Assembly: GCF_049800955.1 (NCBI RefSeq)
Contig: NZ_JBNAGA010000005.1
Span: 26,598 to 90,597 of the forward strand
Reading direction: 5' to 3'
DNA: 64,000 bases
DNA from: JAKVBH01 sp049800955
GTDB taxonomy: Bacteria > Pseudomonadota > Alphaproteobacteria > Rhodobacterales > Rhodobacteraceae
The notes beneath the pieces were generated by a model that was not told the origin of the DNA, did no database searches, and worked only from the letters and a program-made list of their open reading frames with translations. The stretch's first letter is position 1, and the number at the start of each line of letters is the position of its first letter. Position numbers and translations under genes: made by a program. Positions 1 to 8,682 of the stretch are shown piece after piece.

Positions 1-1
1 T

Positions 2-1051
2 GTGGTGACCCGTGAACGCTTTGCGGTCACGACCCCTGTTGTGGCCTCCGCCTTTGATCCGCAACGGCGCGTGCTTGCGGCGCAAAAGGCGGCTGCGGCT
101 CTGGGGCCGCTTTATGGCACGCGCTTTTTCTTGCACATGCGCGAGAGCCCCGGGCTTGAAGGGGTGCTGGAGACATGTCGCTTCATGCTGGATCTCAAGC
201 CGGATGTGGTGCTGTACGGGGGCGGTCATCGCGGGCTCTTCTCCAATGAAAGCCGGGTGGTGCGCCATGCTCTGTTCGAGCATCTGCCAAGTGCCTTTTT
301 CTACATCCAATCCAACAATCAGGTCGATCCGGCGCTGGATATGATCATTGCCCGTGGCCCACATGCCATTGAGGGCGATGCCGGCGCCGCCCGGATCCGG
401 GTGCAGCCTTATCCCACCATTGTGAATGATGAGACCGAGCCGCCACCGCCTGAGATCACGCCCGCAAAGCGAGGGAGCAAGATCATTGTCTCTGCGATTG
501 CCGGGCTCAGGATGCGCGCGCGCCTCGCGCAGCAGGATCGTGCAACATTAGAGACGCTTTTTGCCCTGTTGGACCGCGTGCCCGGCGCGGTCTGGCATAT
601 GATTGGGGCCGCTGATCCGGAAGGTCTGGCGCGGGATTTGCCGGTCATTGGCAAGCGGGTGGCCAAGGGTCAGATCGTCGTGCATCCTGTCCTGCCTTTC
701 GCGGAGTTTGTCACACGCGTTGAGGCGGCGGCTCTCTTCATTCATCCCCCCGGATTCACCGGCGGGTCGGGGGGCGCGGCGGTCGCGCGCAAGGCAGGTG
801 TGCCAATCCTGACCTGTCGGGACAGTGATGTCTCTGGCCGCCAGCCGCCCGAGACTGTGTTCGAGACCCGTGACATGGCCGGGTTGACGGCCAAGGCCTG
901 TGAGATCCTGCAAAGCGATGCAGCATGGGCGGAGGTTGTCTCGCGCCAGATTGCGCATAAGCAATGGATACGTGAGACGGCCGCGCAAGGCTTCTATGGG
1001 TGTCTTTGCGAGACAGTTGAGGCCTATCACGCCCGAAAAGCAGTGGAATAG
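2..1051 (+). CDS. Glycosyltransferase-like protein, N-terminally cut by window edge
   Basis: The frame is open to the left edge, so the true start lies outside the window. The visible 349 residues align along their length with the C-terminal half of the 666-residue protein at 11619-13619. Shared blocks include VLYGGG, NESxVVRH, QSNN, DxxIARGPH and PPGFTGGxGGA. The late glycine-rich loop followed by a conserved acidic/Ser-rich stretch suggests a GT-B-type nucleotide-sugar-binding half; this assignment is inference. The gene ends 3 bp before the stop of the convergent LicD-like gene. The two paralogs bracket the RTX gene cluster, so they may glycosylate an RTX protein or build part of the polysaccharide. 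Family membership could not be named from sequence alone. Confidence 0.75.
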   Translation: MVTRERFAVTTPVVASAFDPQRRVLAAQKAAAALGPLYGTRFFLHMRESPGLEGVLETCRFMLDLKPDVVLYGGGHRGLFSNESRVVRHALFEHLPSAFFYIQSNNQVDPALDMIIARGPHAIEGDAGAARIRVQPYPTIVNDETEPPPPEITPAKRGSKIIVSAIAGLRMRARLAQQDRATLETLFALLDRVPGAVWHMIGAADPEGLARDLPVIGKRVAKGQIVVHPVLPFAEFVTRVEAAALFIHPPGFTGGSGGAAVARKAGVPILTCRDSDVSGRQPPETVFETRDMAGLTAKACEILQSDAAWAEVVSRQIAHKQWIRETAAQGFYGCLCETVEAYHARKAVE

Positions 1052-1054
1052 AGC

Positions 1055-2377
1055 CTAAAATCCCACGCGGGCGGCATATCCTGAGAGCGGGTAGAGTGCT
1101 TGGTGGCGGACAGGCACCACATTGCTCGGATAGCGGGCCGCGAGGTCGCGCTGTTCGCGGTCACTTAGGCAGAGACGGGCCAATGCGCGGCGCGCCTGCG
1201 GGGGCAAGCTTCGGCCCGTATTGGTATATCCCGGATCCGGTACCTGCCATCCCTGCCCATAATAGGCCTCCAGAAATTGCTCAGGATGCTGAGGTCTGAG
1301 GATTTCTGTGCCTCGCATCACAGCGGTCTCTGCGGCTTCGAAATGCGACAGGGGCAGGGGCAGGGCCGCATGCTTGTGCAGCCAGACTTCGCGGCTGCCT
1401 GCTTCGGGGCTGAAAACGGGCCTGTTGTCGAGGTGGCACCAGACGTCACCACCCTCCTGGCGGATGCGGAAGGGCCGGGCTTGTTCGTTGAAACCAATGA
1501 CAAACCCCCGTGCGGCCAGCCGCGCCATGATCTCCAGCGCGTCAGAGCGCACGGCATCAGGGTCGGTCTGGGGGGCGGCATAGCCGACATCAAAATCATC
1601 GTCCCCGGGGATGAAATCCTGCGCGCGCACCTGCCCCAGAAGCGTGCCATAGAGAACGACAAGCGGCCGCTGAAAGTCTTCTGCGAAGACGTCTTTCAAT
1701 GCGCTGTAGAGCGCCAGATAGCCGCCCTGACGCGCCTCCAACTCGGCACTGTTCAGGCGGAACTGGCCCTTTTTGCTCAAGGGACCGCGGGCCTCGATGA
1801 TCCGGGCGATATCGCCTTGGCCATGGGGCATATGGATCTGCCAGCCCGCGCCTGCTTCGGATGTGGGCAAAAGCGCGCCATTCACCCGTGCCTGCAAGAG
1901 CGCCTCAGGGGGGAAGCGCTCAAGGACGGGACGGGCAATGATCATGCGAAAGACAGCGCGCCCGGCTTTGGATTGCAATGTCTCGCGCCGCAGCACGCAG
2001 CCATCCAGCTCCAGCGTCAGCTCCACAGGCTCCGCCGTCTTGAGCGATGCGCTGACACGCAGGCCAAGATAGCCAATCTGGGCTTGCAGAAAGCCGCGCA
2101 GAGGGGCGGGCAGCGCGGGAGGCTCCTTGCCCGCCGACTGGAGGCGGGCTGCGAAGAGGGGATCTTCGACGGGGGCGGCCTCTGGTCCGCCATAGAGCTT
2201 TGATGCCTCGGCCTGCTGGCCGCGGTCTGTGAGCATGCGCGCATGGGCAAAGGCAAAATCGGGATGGCGTGTGGCCTGGAAGAGGTGACCTGCCACACGG
2301 CCCCGCAGCCCACCTGGCACATGGCGCAAGGGCCGGGCCAGATGAGCGTGGTAGAGATCAAAAAGCTGTCGACGCAC
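1055..2377 (-). CDS. LicD-like nucleotidyl/phosphotransferase-type protein
   Basis: The 440-residue protein has a LicD-like core: YGTLLGQVR followed by GDDDFD (about residues 258-263), the Asp-rich metal-binding motif of the nucleotidyltransferase-fold LicD/fukutin family. These enzymes transfer phosphocholine or other phospho-groups to surface glycans. The N-terminal 200 residues are not part of the family core and are unassigned; a short TPR-like stretch lies near residues 40-65. It sits downstream of the RTX gene at 2423 on the same strand (45-bp gap), so it could be cotranscribed with it. No signal peptide is seen, so it is probably cytoplasmic. The substrate is unknown. Confidence 0.72.
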   Translation of the reverse strand: MRRQLFDLYHAHLARPLRHVPGGLRGRVAGHLFQATRHPDFAFAHARMLTDRGQQAEASKLYGGPEAAPVEDPLFAARLQSAGKEPPALPAPLRGFLQAQIGYLGLRVSASLKTAEPVELTLELDGCVLRRETLQSKAGRAVFRMIIARPVLERFPPEALLQARVNGALLPTSEAGAGWQIHMPHGQGDIARIIEARGPLSKKGQFRLNSAELEARQGGYLALYSALKDVFAEDFQRPLVVLYGTLLGQVRAQDFIPGDDDFDVGYAAPQTDPDAVRSDALEIMARLAARGFVIGFNEQARPFRIRQEGGDVWCHLDNRPVFSPEAGSREVWLHKHAALPLPLSHFEAAETAVMRGTEILRPQHPEQFLEAYYGQGWQVPDPGYTNTGRSLPPQARRALARLCLSDREQRDLAARYPSNVVPVRHQALYPLSGYAARVGF

Positions 2378-2422
2378 AGCGTACCTTTCAGGACAGATCA
2401 GGGCAGGGGGCTGTAGCGCCCC

Positions 2423-5257
2423 TTACAAGACGAGGTCGGATATTGTGAGGGCGGGATCCCCGTCCAGATCCAGTCCAAAATCGGAGCTGCCATCCCCATC
2501 GATATCGATATAGAGCCGCCCGATCGTACCATTGTAGCGAACCTCGTTGCCCGCGCCGGTGTAGCTCGTCACGAAGGTAAGCCCGGAGGCAATGCCGGAG
2601 AGGTCGATCTGATCTTCGCCGACGGTGAAATCGGTGATCCGATCCCGTGTGCCGGAGCCCTGTACGCTTTCGGAGACCGCCTCAAAGACAAACACATCCG
2701 CACCAGCACCGCCGCCCATGACATCGGCGCCCGCGCCGCCGATGATGCGATCATTATTGCCGCCCCCAAAGAGCCTGTCATTGCCGGATCCGCCCTCCAG
2801 CGTGTCATTGCCGGAATTGCCGGCAAGAACATCATTATCCGCACCCCCAAAGAAGCGGTCATCGCCGGAGGAGCCGCGCATCGTGTCATTGCCTTCACGG
2901 CCAAGGAGAAGGTCATCGTCACCGCCGCCCGAGGCCCAGTCATCTCCTGCGCCGCCGTTCAACGTATCCTCTCCGGCATTGCCATAGAGCGTGTCGCGGC
3001 CCTCATCGGCCAGCAGGCGATCATCACCCTGTGCGCCGACCAGCAGGTCATCATCCGCGCCGCCCTCAAGCGTATCGGCGTCATCCCCGCCGTAGAGCTT
3101 GTCATCGCCAGCGCCGCCCTCGAGGGTGTTGTCACCGGCTTCGCCCCGCAGCGTATCATTGCCATTGCCACCCAGGAGCGTGTCATCTCCCGATCCGCCG
3201 AGCAGGCTGTCGTTGTTGTTGCCGCCAGAGAGGGAATCCGCGCCGCTGTCTCCATCAAGCGTGTCATCTCCGCTATTGCCGAAGAGGCGATCATCATCGG
3301 AGCCGCCGCGCATGGAATCGTCGCCATCATTGCCCGCCAGCAGGTCTTCGCCGGAGGAGCCGATCATGGTGTCCGCATCATCGCCGCCATAGAGTTTGTC
3401 ATCGCCGGCGCCGGCGGAGAGACGGTTTTCGCCAGCACCCCCGCGCAGCGTATCGTCTCCATCCTGGCCAAAGAGGCTGTCATTGCCATCATCCCCCAGC
3501 AGGCTGTCATTGCCTGCGCCTGCGATGAGCCTGTCTGCGCCGCCTGCGCCTCCGAGCGTATCATCGCCCAGATCACTGCGCAGCGTATTGGCCATGCCAT
3601 CGCCCAGCATGTCGATGTCGTAATCCCCGATGAGCGTGTAATTCTCCACATTCATGAAGGTATCGCGCAGGTCCGTGGTGCCGCGCGCGCCGCTGTCTCC
3701 TGCGACGAAATCAACCTCGACAACGAATTCCTGGGGCATCTGACCACTCAAATCGACAAGGATCGTGTCGATGCCGGCGCCGCCGTCAAACGTGTCCTCA
3801 CCTGTGTCCATTTCCCAGGTGTCATCATCATCACCGCCCAGAAGGCTATCGTTGCCCGCGCCATCCTGCAGTATATCGTCACCAGCGCCGCCCTCGAGCG
3901 TATCGTCGCCTTCCTCGCCAAGCAGCAGATCATTGCCGCCCCGGCCCACCAGAAGATCGCTCCCGCCATTGCCATCCAGTGTTTCTTCGCCCGCGCTGCC
4001 ACGGAGCGTATCGGCGGCTGTGCGCGATCCACGCACAACTTCGATATCCGTGAGCTGATCGGTAAAGGCGGTGCCTTCCCATGTGCCGCTGGCCGTACCG
4101 GCCTCGAGATCGACCGTGACACCCGTCACATCTGATCTGTCATAGCGGATCTGATCGATGCCGCCCTTGCCATCAACCGTGTCGTTGCCGCGCTCGGTGA
4201 TGAAGCTCTCGTTGCCATCAGAGCCTTCGAGCAGGTCGTCAAAATCCGTGGCGCGGATTTCGAGCCCGCCGCTGGTGTCGGCAACCGTGATCGTGTCTTG
4301 CCCGCCCAGACCATCATTGGAGACCAGGCCGGCCTCGAGATCCACCACGATGCCGGAACTGGGAGCCATTTGTGCGCCAAAGAGATAGGTCAGCCGGACC
4401 ACGCCATCATTGAGCGTGATGTTGAAGACGTCATCGCCCTCGCCGCCTTCGATATCGATCCAGTGGGGGGCATCGAGGGTGATGTTGAACGTGTCATCCC
4501 CGGTTGTGCCGCCCAGCCCCAGGCCATCGGCGCTCAGAATGGCGTCTATGTCCAGCAGCCTGTCGGTGAAGCCGGAGGTGGCGATGGTGCCGATATTGAG
4601 CTGGCCGTTGAGTGTGGCGGTGAGGGGGCCCGTGCCCCCGTAGTCAAAATCATAATCGATAAAGGCAAAGGCCTGATCGCCAAGGCCGGAGAAGCTGATC
4701 GTGTCATTGCCCTGGGTGGCTTCGATTATGGCATTGGTGGCGCCTGATTGTGCGCCCAGCAGAATGCGGTCATCGCCTGTGCCCCCAACGATGAAATCAC
4801 TGAAGGGGCTGTCGAGGTACGTGATCGGTTGAGTGATGATCGGCGCGAAATTCCGGAAAGCCGTCTCGAAATCGATGGACCCGGTGGCGGCGCTGGCGTC
4901 AATGACGATGGGTCTGTCATTGAGCAGAGCCGCGAGCCCATTGGGATTGCCCTGATCGAGAGCATCAAGCGCGTCATCAAAGGCCACGAGGCCCCAACTG
5001 ATATTGCCCACAGAGCCCAGCGGTGTGCCGCCACCGGTTGTCATCGACATGGACGAGATGGTGCCGGCTTGCGGGGCTGCGGTGTCACTGAGGACAAAAC
5101 CGGACCCGTTCAACGTGGTGATGATGCCGGTGCTGGTGTTCTGCAAGACAATCTGCGTGCTGCTTTGAGACAGCAATGTGATGGCTATAGCGTTGGTTTC
5201 GTCAAAAAACGCATCATTGAAGAAAGCGCTGTTGTCGCTTGCATAGGTCAGTCTCAT
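2423..5257 (-). CDS. RTX calcium-binding protein, probable type I secretion substrate
   Basis: The 944-residue protein is dominated by glycine/aspartate nonapeptides of the GGxGxDxUx type. There is an early scattered set from about residue 155 and a dense block from about 420 to 850. The last ~97 residues form the serralysin-like end module: GGAGADVFVFE, RDRITDF, IDLSG, then YTGAGNEVRYN and IDIDGDGSSDF, ending in DLVL. This module recurs in the other RTX proteins of the window. Residues 1-330 match no family I can name. Such repeats fold as a beta-roll on binding extracellular calcium, and the C-terminus carries the uncleaved type I signal. No signal peptide is present. No T1SS genes lie in the window. 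The Shine-Dalgarno sequence is weak. Confidence 0.9.
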   Translation of the reverse strand: MRLTYASDNSAFFNDAFFDETNAIAITLLSQSSTQIVLQNTSTGIITTLNGSGFVLSDTAAPQAGTISSMSMTTGGGTPLGSVGNISWGLVAFDDALDALDQGNPNGLAALLNDRPIVIDASAATGSIDFETAFRNFAPIITQPITYLDSPFSDFIVGGTGDDRILLGAQSGATNAIIEATQGNDTISFSGLGDQAFAFIDYDFDYGGTGPLTATLNGQLNIGTIATSGFTDRLLDIDAILSADGLGLGGTTGDDTFNITLDAPHWIDIEGGEGDDVFNITLNDGVVRLTYLFGAQMAPSSGIVVDLEAGLVSNDGLGGQDTITVADTSGGLEIRATDFDDLLEGSDGNESFITERGNDTVDGKGGIDQIRYDRSDVTGVTVDLEAGTASGTWEGTAFTDQLTDIEVVRGSRTAADTLRGSAGEETLDGNGGSDLLVGRGGNDLLLGEEGDDTLEGGAGDDILQDGAGNDSLLGGDDDDTWEMDTGEDTFDGGAGIDTILVDLSGQMPQEFVVEVDFVAGDSGARGTTDLRDTFMNVENYTLIGDYDIDMLGDGMANTLRSDLGDDTLGGAGGADRLIAGAGNDSLLGDDGNDSLFGQDGDDTLRGGAGENRLSAGAGDDKLYGGDDADTMIGSSGEDLLAGNDGDDSMRGGSDDDRLFGNSGDDTLDGDSGADSLSGGNNNDSLLGGSGDDTLLGGNGNDTLRGEAGDNTLEGGAGDDKLYGGDDADTLEGGADDDLLVGAQGDDRLLADEGRDTLYGNAGEDTLNGGAGDDWASGGGDDDLLLGREGNDTMRGSSGDDRFFGGADNDVLAGNSGNDTLEGGSGNDRLFGGGNNDRIIGGAGADVMGGGAGADVFVFEAVSESVQGSGTRDRITDFTVGEDQIDLSGIASGLTFVTSYTGAGNEVRYNGTIGRLYIDIDGDGSSDFGLDLDGDPALTISDLVL

Positions 5258-5367
5258 GGGGATGTGCCTCGGGATCGGATGTATTTTGCCCGTACATTAC
5301 CGATGGCTCCCGGAGGGGACCACAGCTTTCCTGCGGCGCTCGGCCGACTATTGCTTTTCTGACGCGC

Positions 5368-7074
5368 TCAGAGGATCAGATCATCCTCGGTGAGCCCGGC
5401 ACCCGCCCCGAGATCCACCGAGAATTCCGACGCCGCATCGGTATCCGTGGTGATATAGAGCCGCCCGATACTGTCGTTGTAGCGGACCTCGTTGCCCGCT
5501 CCGGTGTAGCTCGACACGAAGCTCAGCGTGCCGGAGAACCCCGACAGATCGATAACATCCTCGCCTGCGGTGAAATCGGTGATCGTGTCGCGCGTGGAAT
5601 TGCTGGGGCTGTCTGAGGCGCTGTCAAAGACAAAGACATCCGCGCCGGTGCCCCCCGAGAGCGTGTCAGTACCTGTACCGCCATCGAGCGTGTCATTGTC
5701 AGACCCGCCCGAGAGGCTGTCATTGCCGGAGCTGGCGGAGAGAAAATCATCGCCCAGCGTGCCGCGCAGCGTATCGTTATTGGCGCCTGAGAAGATGCGA
5801 TCGCCGCCCGATCCGCCATTGATGCTGTCATTGCCGGTGGAGCCCGAGATCGTATCGTCGCCCGCGCCACCCTCGATCGTGTCCGAGCCGCTGTCGCCCC
5901 GGATGAAATCATCGCCGGAGCGGCCGAAGATCACATCGGCGCTGGAGCCGCCGGAGATGTTCTCCTCGCCCGATCCGCCATCGATTGTGTCGCTGGCCGA
6001 TCCGCCATTGATTGTATCGTCGCCGCTCTCGCCGCGGATAAAGTCCGCCCCGCTGTCGCCATTGATGACATCATCGCCGGAGCCGCCGAAGATATCGTCA
6101 TCATTGGAGCCGCCCGAGAGATCATCATCGCCTGCGCCGCCAAAGAGCGTGTCATCACCAAGATCGCCGCTCAGAAAATCAGCGCCATCAAGGCCAAACA
6201 TGCTGTCATCGCCGGTGCCGCCAACAAAGTCATCGCTCTCGGCGCCGCCAATCAGCGTGTCATCGCCGCCCTCGCCAAAGACGATGGCCTGAACCTCACC
6301 CTGCCGCCCGTCATAGCGATCATTCCCCAGACCCAGCTCGACATTACCGGTGATCAGCCCGGAATTGTCGATCCGGTCATTCTGATTGAGCAGTTTGACC
6401 CGGCCCGAGAGCGTGCCCGAATTCTCAATGCGGACGGCCACATTGGCCTCATCTTCGGCGTTGCGCTGGAACTCGCCGGGGATGGTGTAGCTGTCAATCC
6501 AGACCGCGAAACCCGGCCCGTTGGCCTCGTCACGGGCGCCAGAGATGGTGCCGGTGTTGGTGATGTTGATCTGTGAGACCGGGCCTGCACCGCCGTAGAT
6601 CCCGGCATCGATGGTAATGCCTGCGCCATATTCCGGCGCATAATCCGTGCCAGAAAAGCCAAGCCCGGACCCTGAGATCAGGCCATGATTGCTCACCTGC
6701 ATCGTATCGGTGCCGATGGTGCTGAGCTCAACTCCGGTGCCCCCGCTGACGGCGCCGAGGTTGGTCAGGTTGGCTCTGTCGCCCGATAGCCGGATCGCCG
6801 CAAGGTCCGAGATCGTACTGGATGAGACCTGTCCGCTGGCCTGAACCATGACCGAGGCGCGGTTGCCTGACATGTTGATGGCATAACCGGATTCAGAAAA
6901 AACGCTCCCAAAGACAAAGAAATCCTGATTGCTGCCTGATCCAACGATGGCCGTGGTGGTGAAACTGCCGACAGTGATGCCGGAGGCCACAACGCCGGCG
7001 GCGCCAAGATCCGATCCAAGATTGGCGCGGGTGCCGCTGCCAATGGAATTTGTTGTCAAAGCGACATCGGGCAT
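5368..7074 (-). CDS. RTX protein with adhesin-like N-terminal repeats
   Basis: The 568-residue protein has two parts. Residues 1-260 contain repeated short beta-strand motifs such as ITNTGTISG, IENSGTLSG and IDNSGLITG, the Asn-x-Gly-x-Ile/Leu-x-Gly pattern of autotransporter- or hemagglutinin-like beta-solenoids. Residues 265-470 are RTX nonapeptides. The final ~100 residues are the shared end module: GGTGADVFVFD, RDTITDF, IDLSG, YTGAGNEVRYN, ending in DLIL. The role is probably a secreted matrix protein or adhesin exported by a type I system. The start is supported by AGGAGA about 6 bases upstream. A perfect hairpin lies just above that site (7096-7117). Confidence 0.88.
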   Translation of the reverse strand: MPDVALTTNSIGSGTRANLGSDLGAAGVVASGITVGSFTTTAIVGSGSNQDFFVFGSVFSESGYAINMSGNRASVMVQASGQVSSSTISDLAAIRLSGDRANLTNLGAVSGGTGVELSTIGTDTMQVSNHGLISGSGLGFSGTDYAPEYGAGITIDAGIYGGAGPVSQINITNTGTISGARDEANGPGFAVWIDSYTIPGEFQRNAEDEANVAVRIENSGTLSGRVKLLNQNDRIDNSGLITGNVELGLGNDRYDGRQGEVQAIVFGEGGDDTLIGGAESDDFVGGTGDDSMFGLDGADFLSGDLGDDTLFGGAGDDDLSGGSNDDDIFGGSGDDVINGDSGADFIRGESGDDTINGGSASDTIDGGSGEENISGGSSADVIFGRSGDDFIRGDSGSDTIEGGAGDDTISGSTGNDSINGGSGGDRIFSGANNDTLRGTLGDDFLSASSGNDSLSGGSDNDTLDGGTGTDTLSGGTGADVFVFDSASDSPSNSTRDTITDFTAGEDVIDLSGFSGTLSFVSSYTGAGNEVRYNDSIGRLYITTDTDAASEFSVDLGAGAGLTEDDLIL

Positions 7075-7095
7075 GGGAAATCTCCTGTCTGAAAT

Positions 7096-7117
7096 GCGTG
7101 CAATCCGGGTTGCACGC
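7096..7117 (-). promoter_or_regulatory. Perfect inverted repeat in the leader of the adhesin-like RTX gene
   Basis: GCGTGCAA and TTGCACGC form 8-bp perfect arms around a 6-base spacer, 22 bp upstream of the ATG at 7074 and close to its Shine-Dalgarno sequence. It could be an operator or an RNA hairpin affecting translation. The function is inferred only from symmetry and position. Confidence 0.4.
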
Positions 7118-7213
7118 TACCACAGATTACCCCATGCCCCAGTCAGGATTTTCACCAGAGTGATGAACAGGTCGTGATCTGCCCCGGCCAATTTTGGGGG
7201 GGCGAAGAGCTGG

Positions 7214-8578
7214 CTAAAGGATCAGATCAGACGCGCTCAGCGCGGGATCTCCCACCAGGTCGATGGCAAATTCCGAGCCGCCATCTCCGTCGATATCGAC
7301 ATAAAGCCTGCCGATCTCCTGATTGTAGCGCAGCTCGCCGGCGGTGCCGGAATAGCTTTGAACAAAGCTCAGAGTGTCGCCCAGGGCAGAGAGATCGATC
7401 TTGTCGAGCCCGACCTCGAAATCGGTGATCCGATCGCGGCTGCCGGATCCCTGACGGCTGTCGGAGATGTTTTCGAACACAAAGACATCTGCCCCACTGC
7501 CCCCGTTCAGCACATCTGCGCCGCTGCCGCCTTCGAGCGTATCATTGCCGCTGCCCCCGAACAGGCGGTCCTCGCCCGCGCTGCCGCGTAGCAGGTCATT
7601 GCCGGAATTGCCTGCAAGCAAATCATCATCGGCCCCGCCAAAGAGCCGGTCTTCGCCGGAGGAGCCGCGCATGGTATCTGCGCCATCATTGCCTGCGAGC
7701 AGATCATCGCCGCTACCGCCGGAGGCCCAATCCGCGCCATCCTCGCCGCGCAGCGTGTCATCCCCGCCATTGCCGTAGATCGTATCGGCGCCCGTGCCAC
7801 CGCGGGCATCGTCCGCGCCGCCGCCACTGGCCAGAAGATCGTCATCAGCCCCGCCGTCGAGGCTGTCGTCATCGTCATCGCCATAGAGCTTGTCTGCCCC
7901 GGCACCGCCCAGAAGGTCATTCTCGCCCGCCCCGCCGCGCAGCGTATCGTCGCCCGCACCGCCTTCGAGCGTATCCGCGCCATTCTCTCCTCGCAGGCTG
8001 TCATCTCCTGCCAGACCTTCGAGGTAGTCGTTGCCGCCCGCGCCGTTGATCTGATCGTCGCCCTGCGCGCCCATCAGGATATCTGCCGCGCCATCTCCCA
8101 TCAGATCAAGATCCGGCACACCTTGCGAGGTGCCGACGAATTTCTGTGTCACGATCACGGACTCAAAGACACCGCTGTTGTAGGTCAGGGGGCCAAAGGC
8201 AATGCCCAGGCCAATATAGGTGACACCGGCATCCAGAATATTGGCGCGATGGCCGGAGCTGTTCATCAGATTGTTGTGCAGGCGTGCCACCTCGTCGAGA
8301 TAGCTCGACGTGCCCGAGACCGAGACCGCCGCGATGTTTTCCGTGGCCCGTGATGCGCCTGCAAAATCCATGCCTGCATCCCGCATCCGGTCAATGGGGC
8401 GGGAATTGTCGACACCGGTATGGCTGAACGTGTCCGCATCGGTGATCCACTGGCTGTGGCGATCGGCGGCCAGGTTGAGATTGAGTTCGATTTTGACCTC
8501 ATCAAGCCCGCGCGATGTGCGCTCTGCATTCACGAGATCAACAAAATGGCGTTCAAGGTCGCTGGCAGCGGTCATCAC
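7214..8578 (-). CDS. CAP (SCP/PR-1)-domain RTX protein
   Basis: The 454-residue protein starts with a bacterial CAP/SCP domain (about residues 8-140). It shows the family landmarks FSHTG, ATENIA and HNNLMNSSGHRANIL, which supply the two His and the acidic residues of the CAP cleft. RTX nonapeptides follow from about 165 to 355. The shared C-terminal module ends in SDLIL. CAP domains of the YkwD type are secreted proteins of mostly unknown biochemical role. Fusion to an RTX tail indicates type I export and calcium-dependent folding outside the cell. There is no signal peptide. It lies between two other RTX genes on the same strand, with gaps of about 100-140 bp that hold inverted repeats. Confidence 0.9.
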   Translation of the reverse strand: MMTAASDLERHFVDLVNAERTSRGLDEVKIELNLNLAADRHSQWITDADTFSHTGVDNSRPIDRMRDAGMDFAGASRATENIAAVSVSGTSSYLDEVARLHNNLMNSSGHRANILDAGVTYIGLGIAFGPLTYNSGVFESVIVTQKFVGTSQGVPDLDLMGDGAADILMGAQGDDQINGAGGNDYLEGLAGDDSLRGENGADTLEGGAGDDTLRGGAGENDLLGGAGADKLYGDDDDDSLDGGADDDLLASGGGADDARGGTGADTIYGNGGDDTLRGEDGADWASGGSGDDLLAGNDGADTMRGSSGEDRLFGGADDDLLAGNSGNDLLRGSAGEDRLFGGSGNDTLEGGSGADVLNGGSGADVFVFENISDSRQGSGSRDRITDFEVGLDKIDLSALGDTLSFVQSYSGTAGELRYNQEIGRLYVDIDGDGGSEFAIDLVGDPALSASDLIL

Positions 8579-8582
8579 AAAT

Positions 8583-8624
8583 CCATGTCTTTGGGTCCCC
8601 GGGCCAAACGTCCCTCAGACATGG
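8583..8624 (-). promoter_or_regulatory. Inverted repeat in the leader of the CAP-RTX gene
   Basis: CCATGTCT and AGACATGG (8583-8590 and 8617-8624) are perfect 8-bp arms. Nested between them are complementary TTTGG/CCAAA blocks, so the transcript can fold into a long interrupted hairpin that starts a few bases above the start codon at 8578. It may be a terminator of the upstream protease gene or a leader structure. No T-run is attached. Confidence 0.35.
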
Positions 8625-8682
8625 GGCGATTTTGAGGCGTGGCTTGGGCCACAGAGGGCCAAAAACCGCAGCTTTTTAAGCA

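Noticed and set aside
1277..2203. Long open frame (308 codons) opposite the LicD-like gene
   Set aside because: It is the antisense shadow of a GC-rich gene with a recognised GDDDFD motif; the translation has no family features.
2569..3460. Regular short repeats that could look like a CRISPR array
   Set aside because: The ~27-bp period is the RTX nonapeptide code, with variable units and no constant repeat and spacer pattern.
3031..3528. Arg/His/Cys-rich plus-strand open frame in the first RTX gene
   Set aside because: The composition results from reading Gly-Asp nonapeptide codons on the wrong strand and frame.
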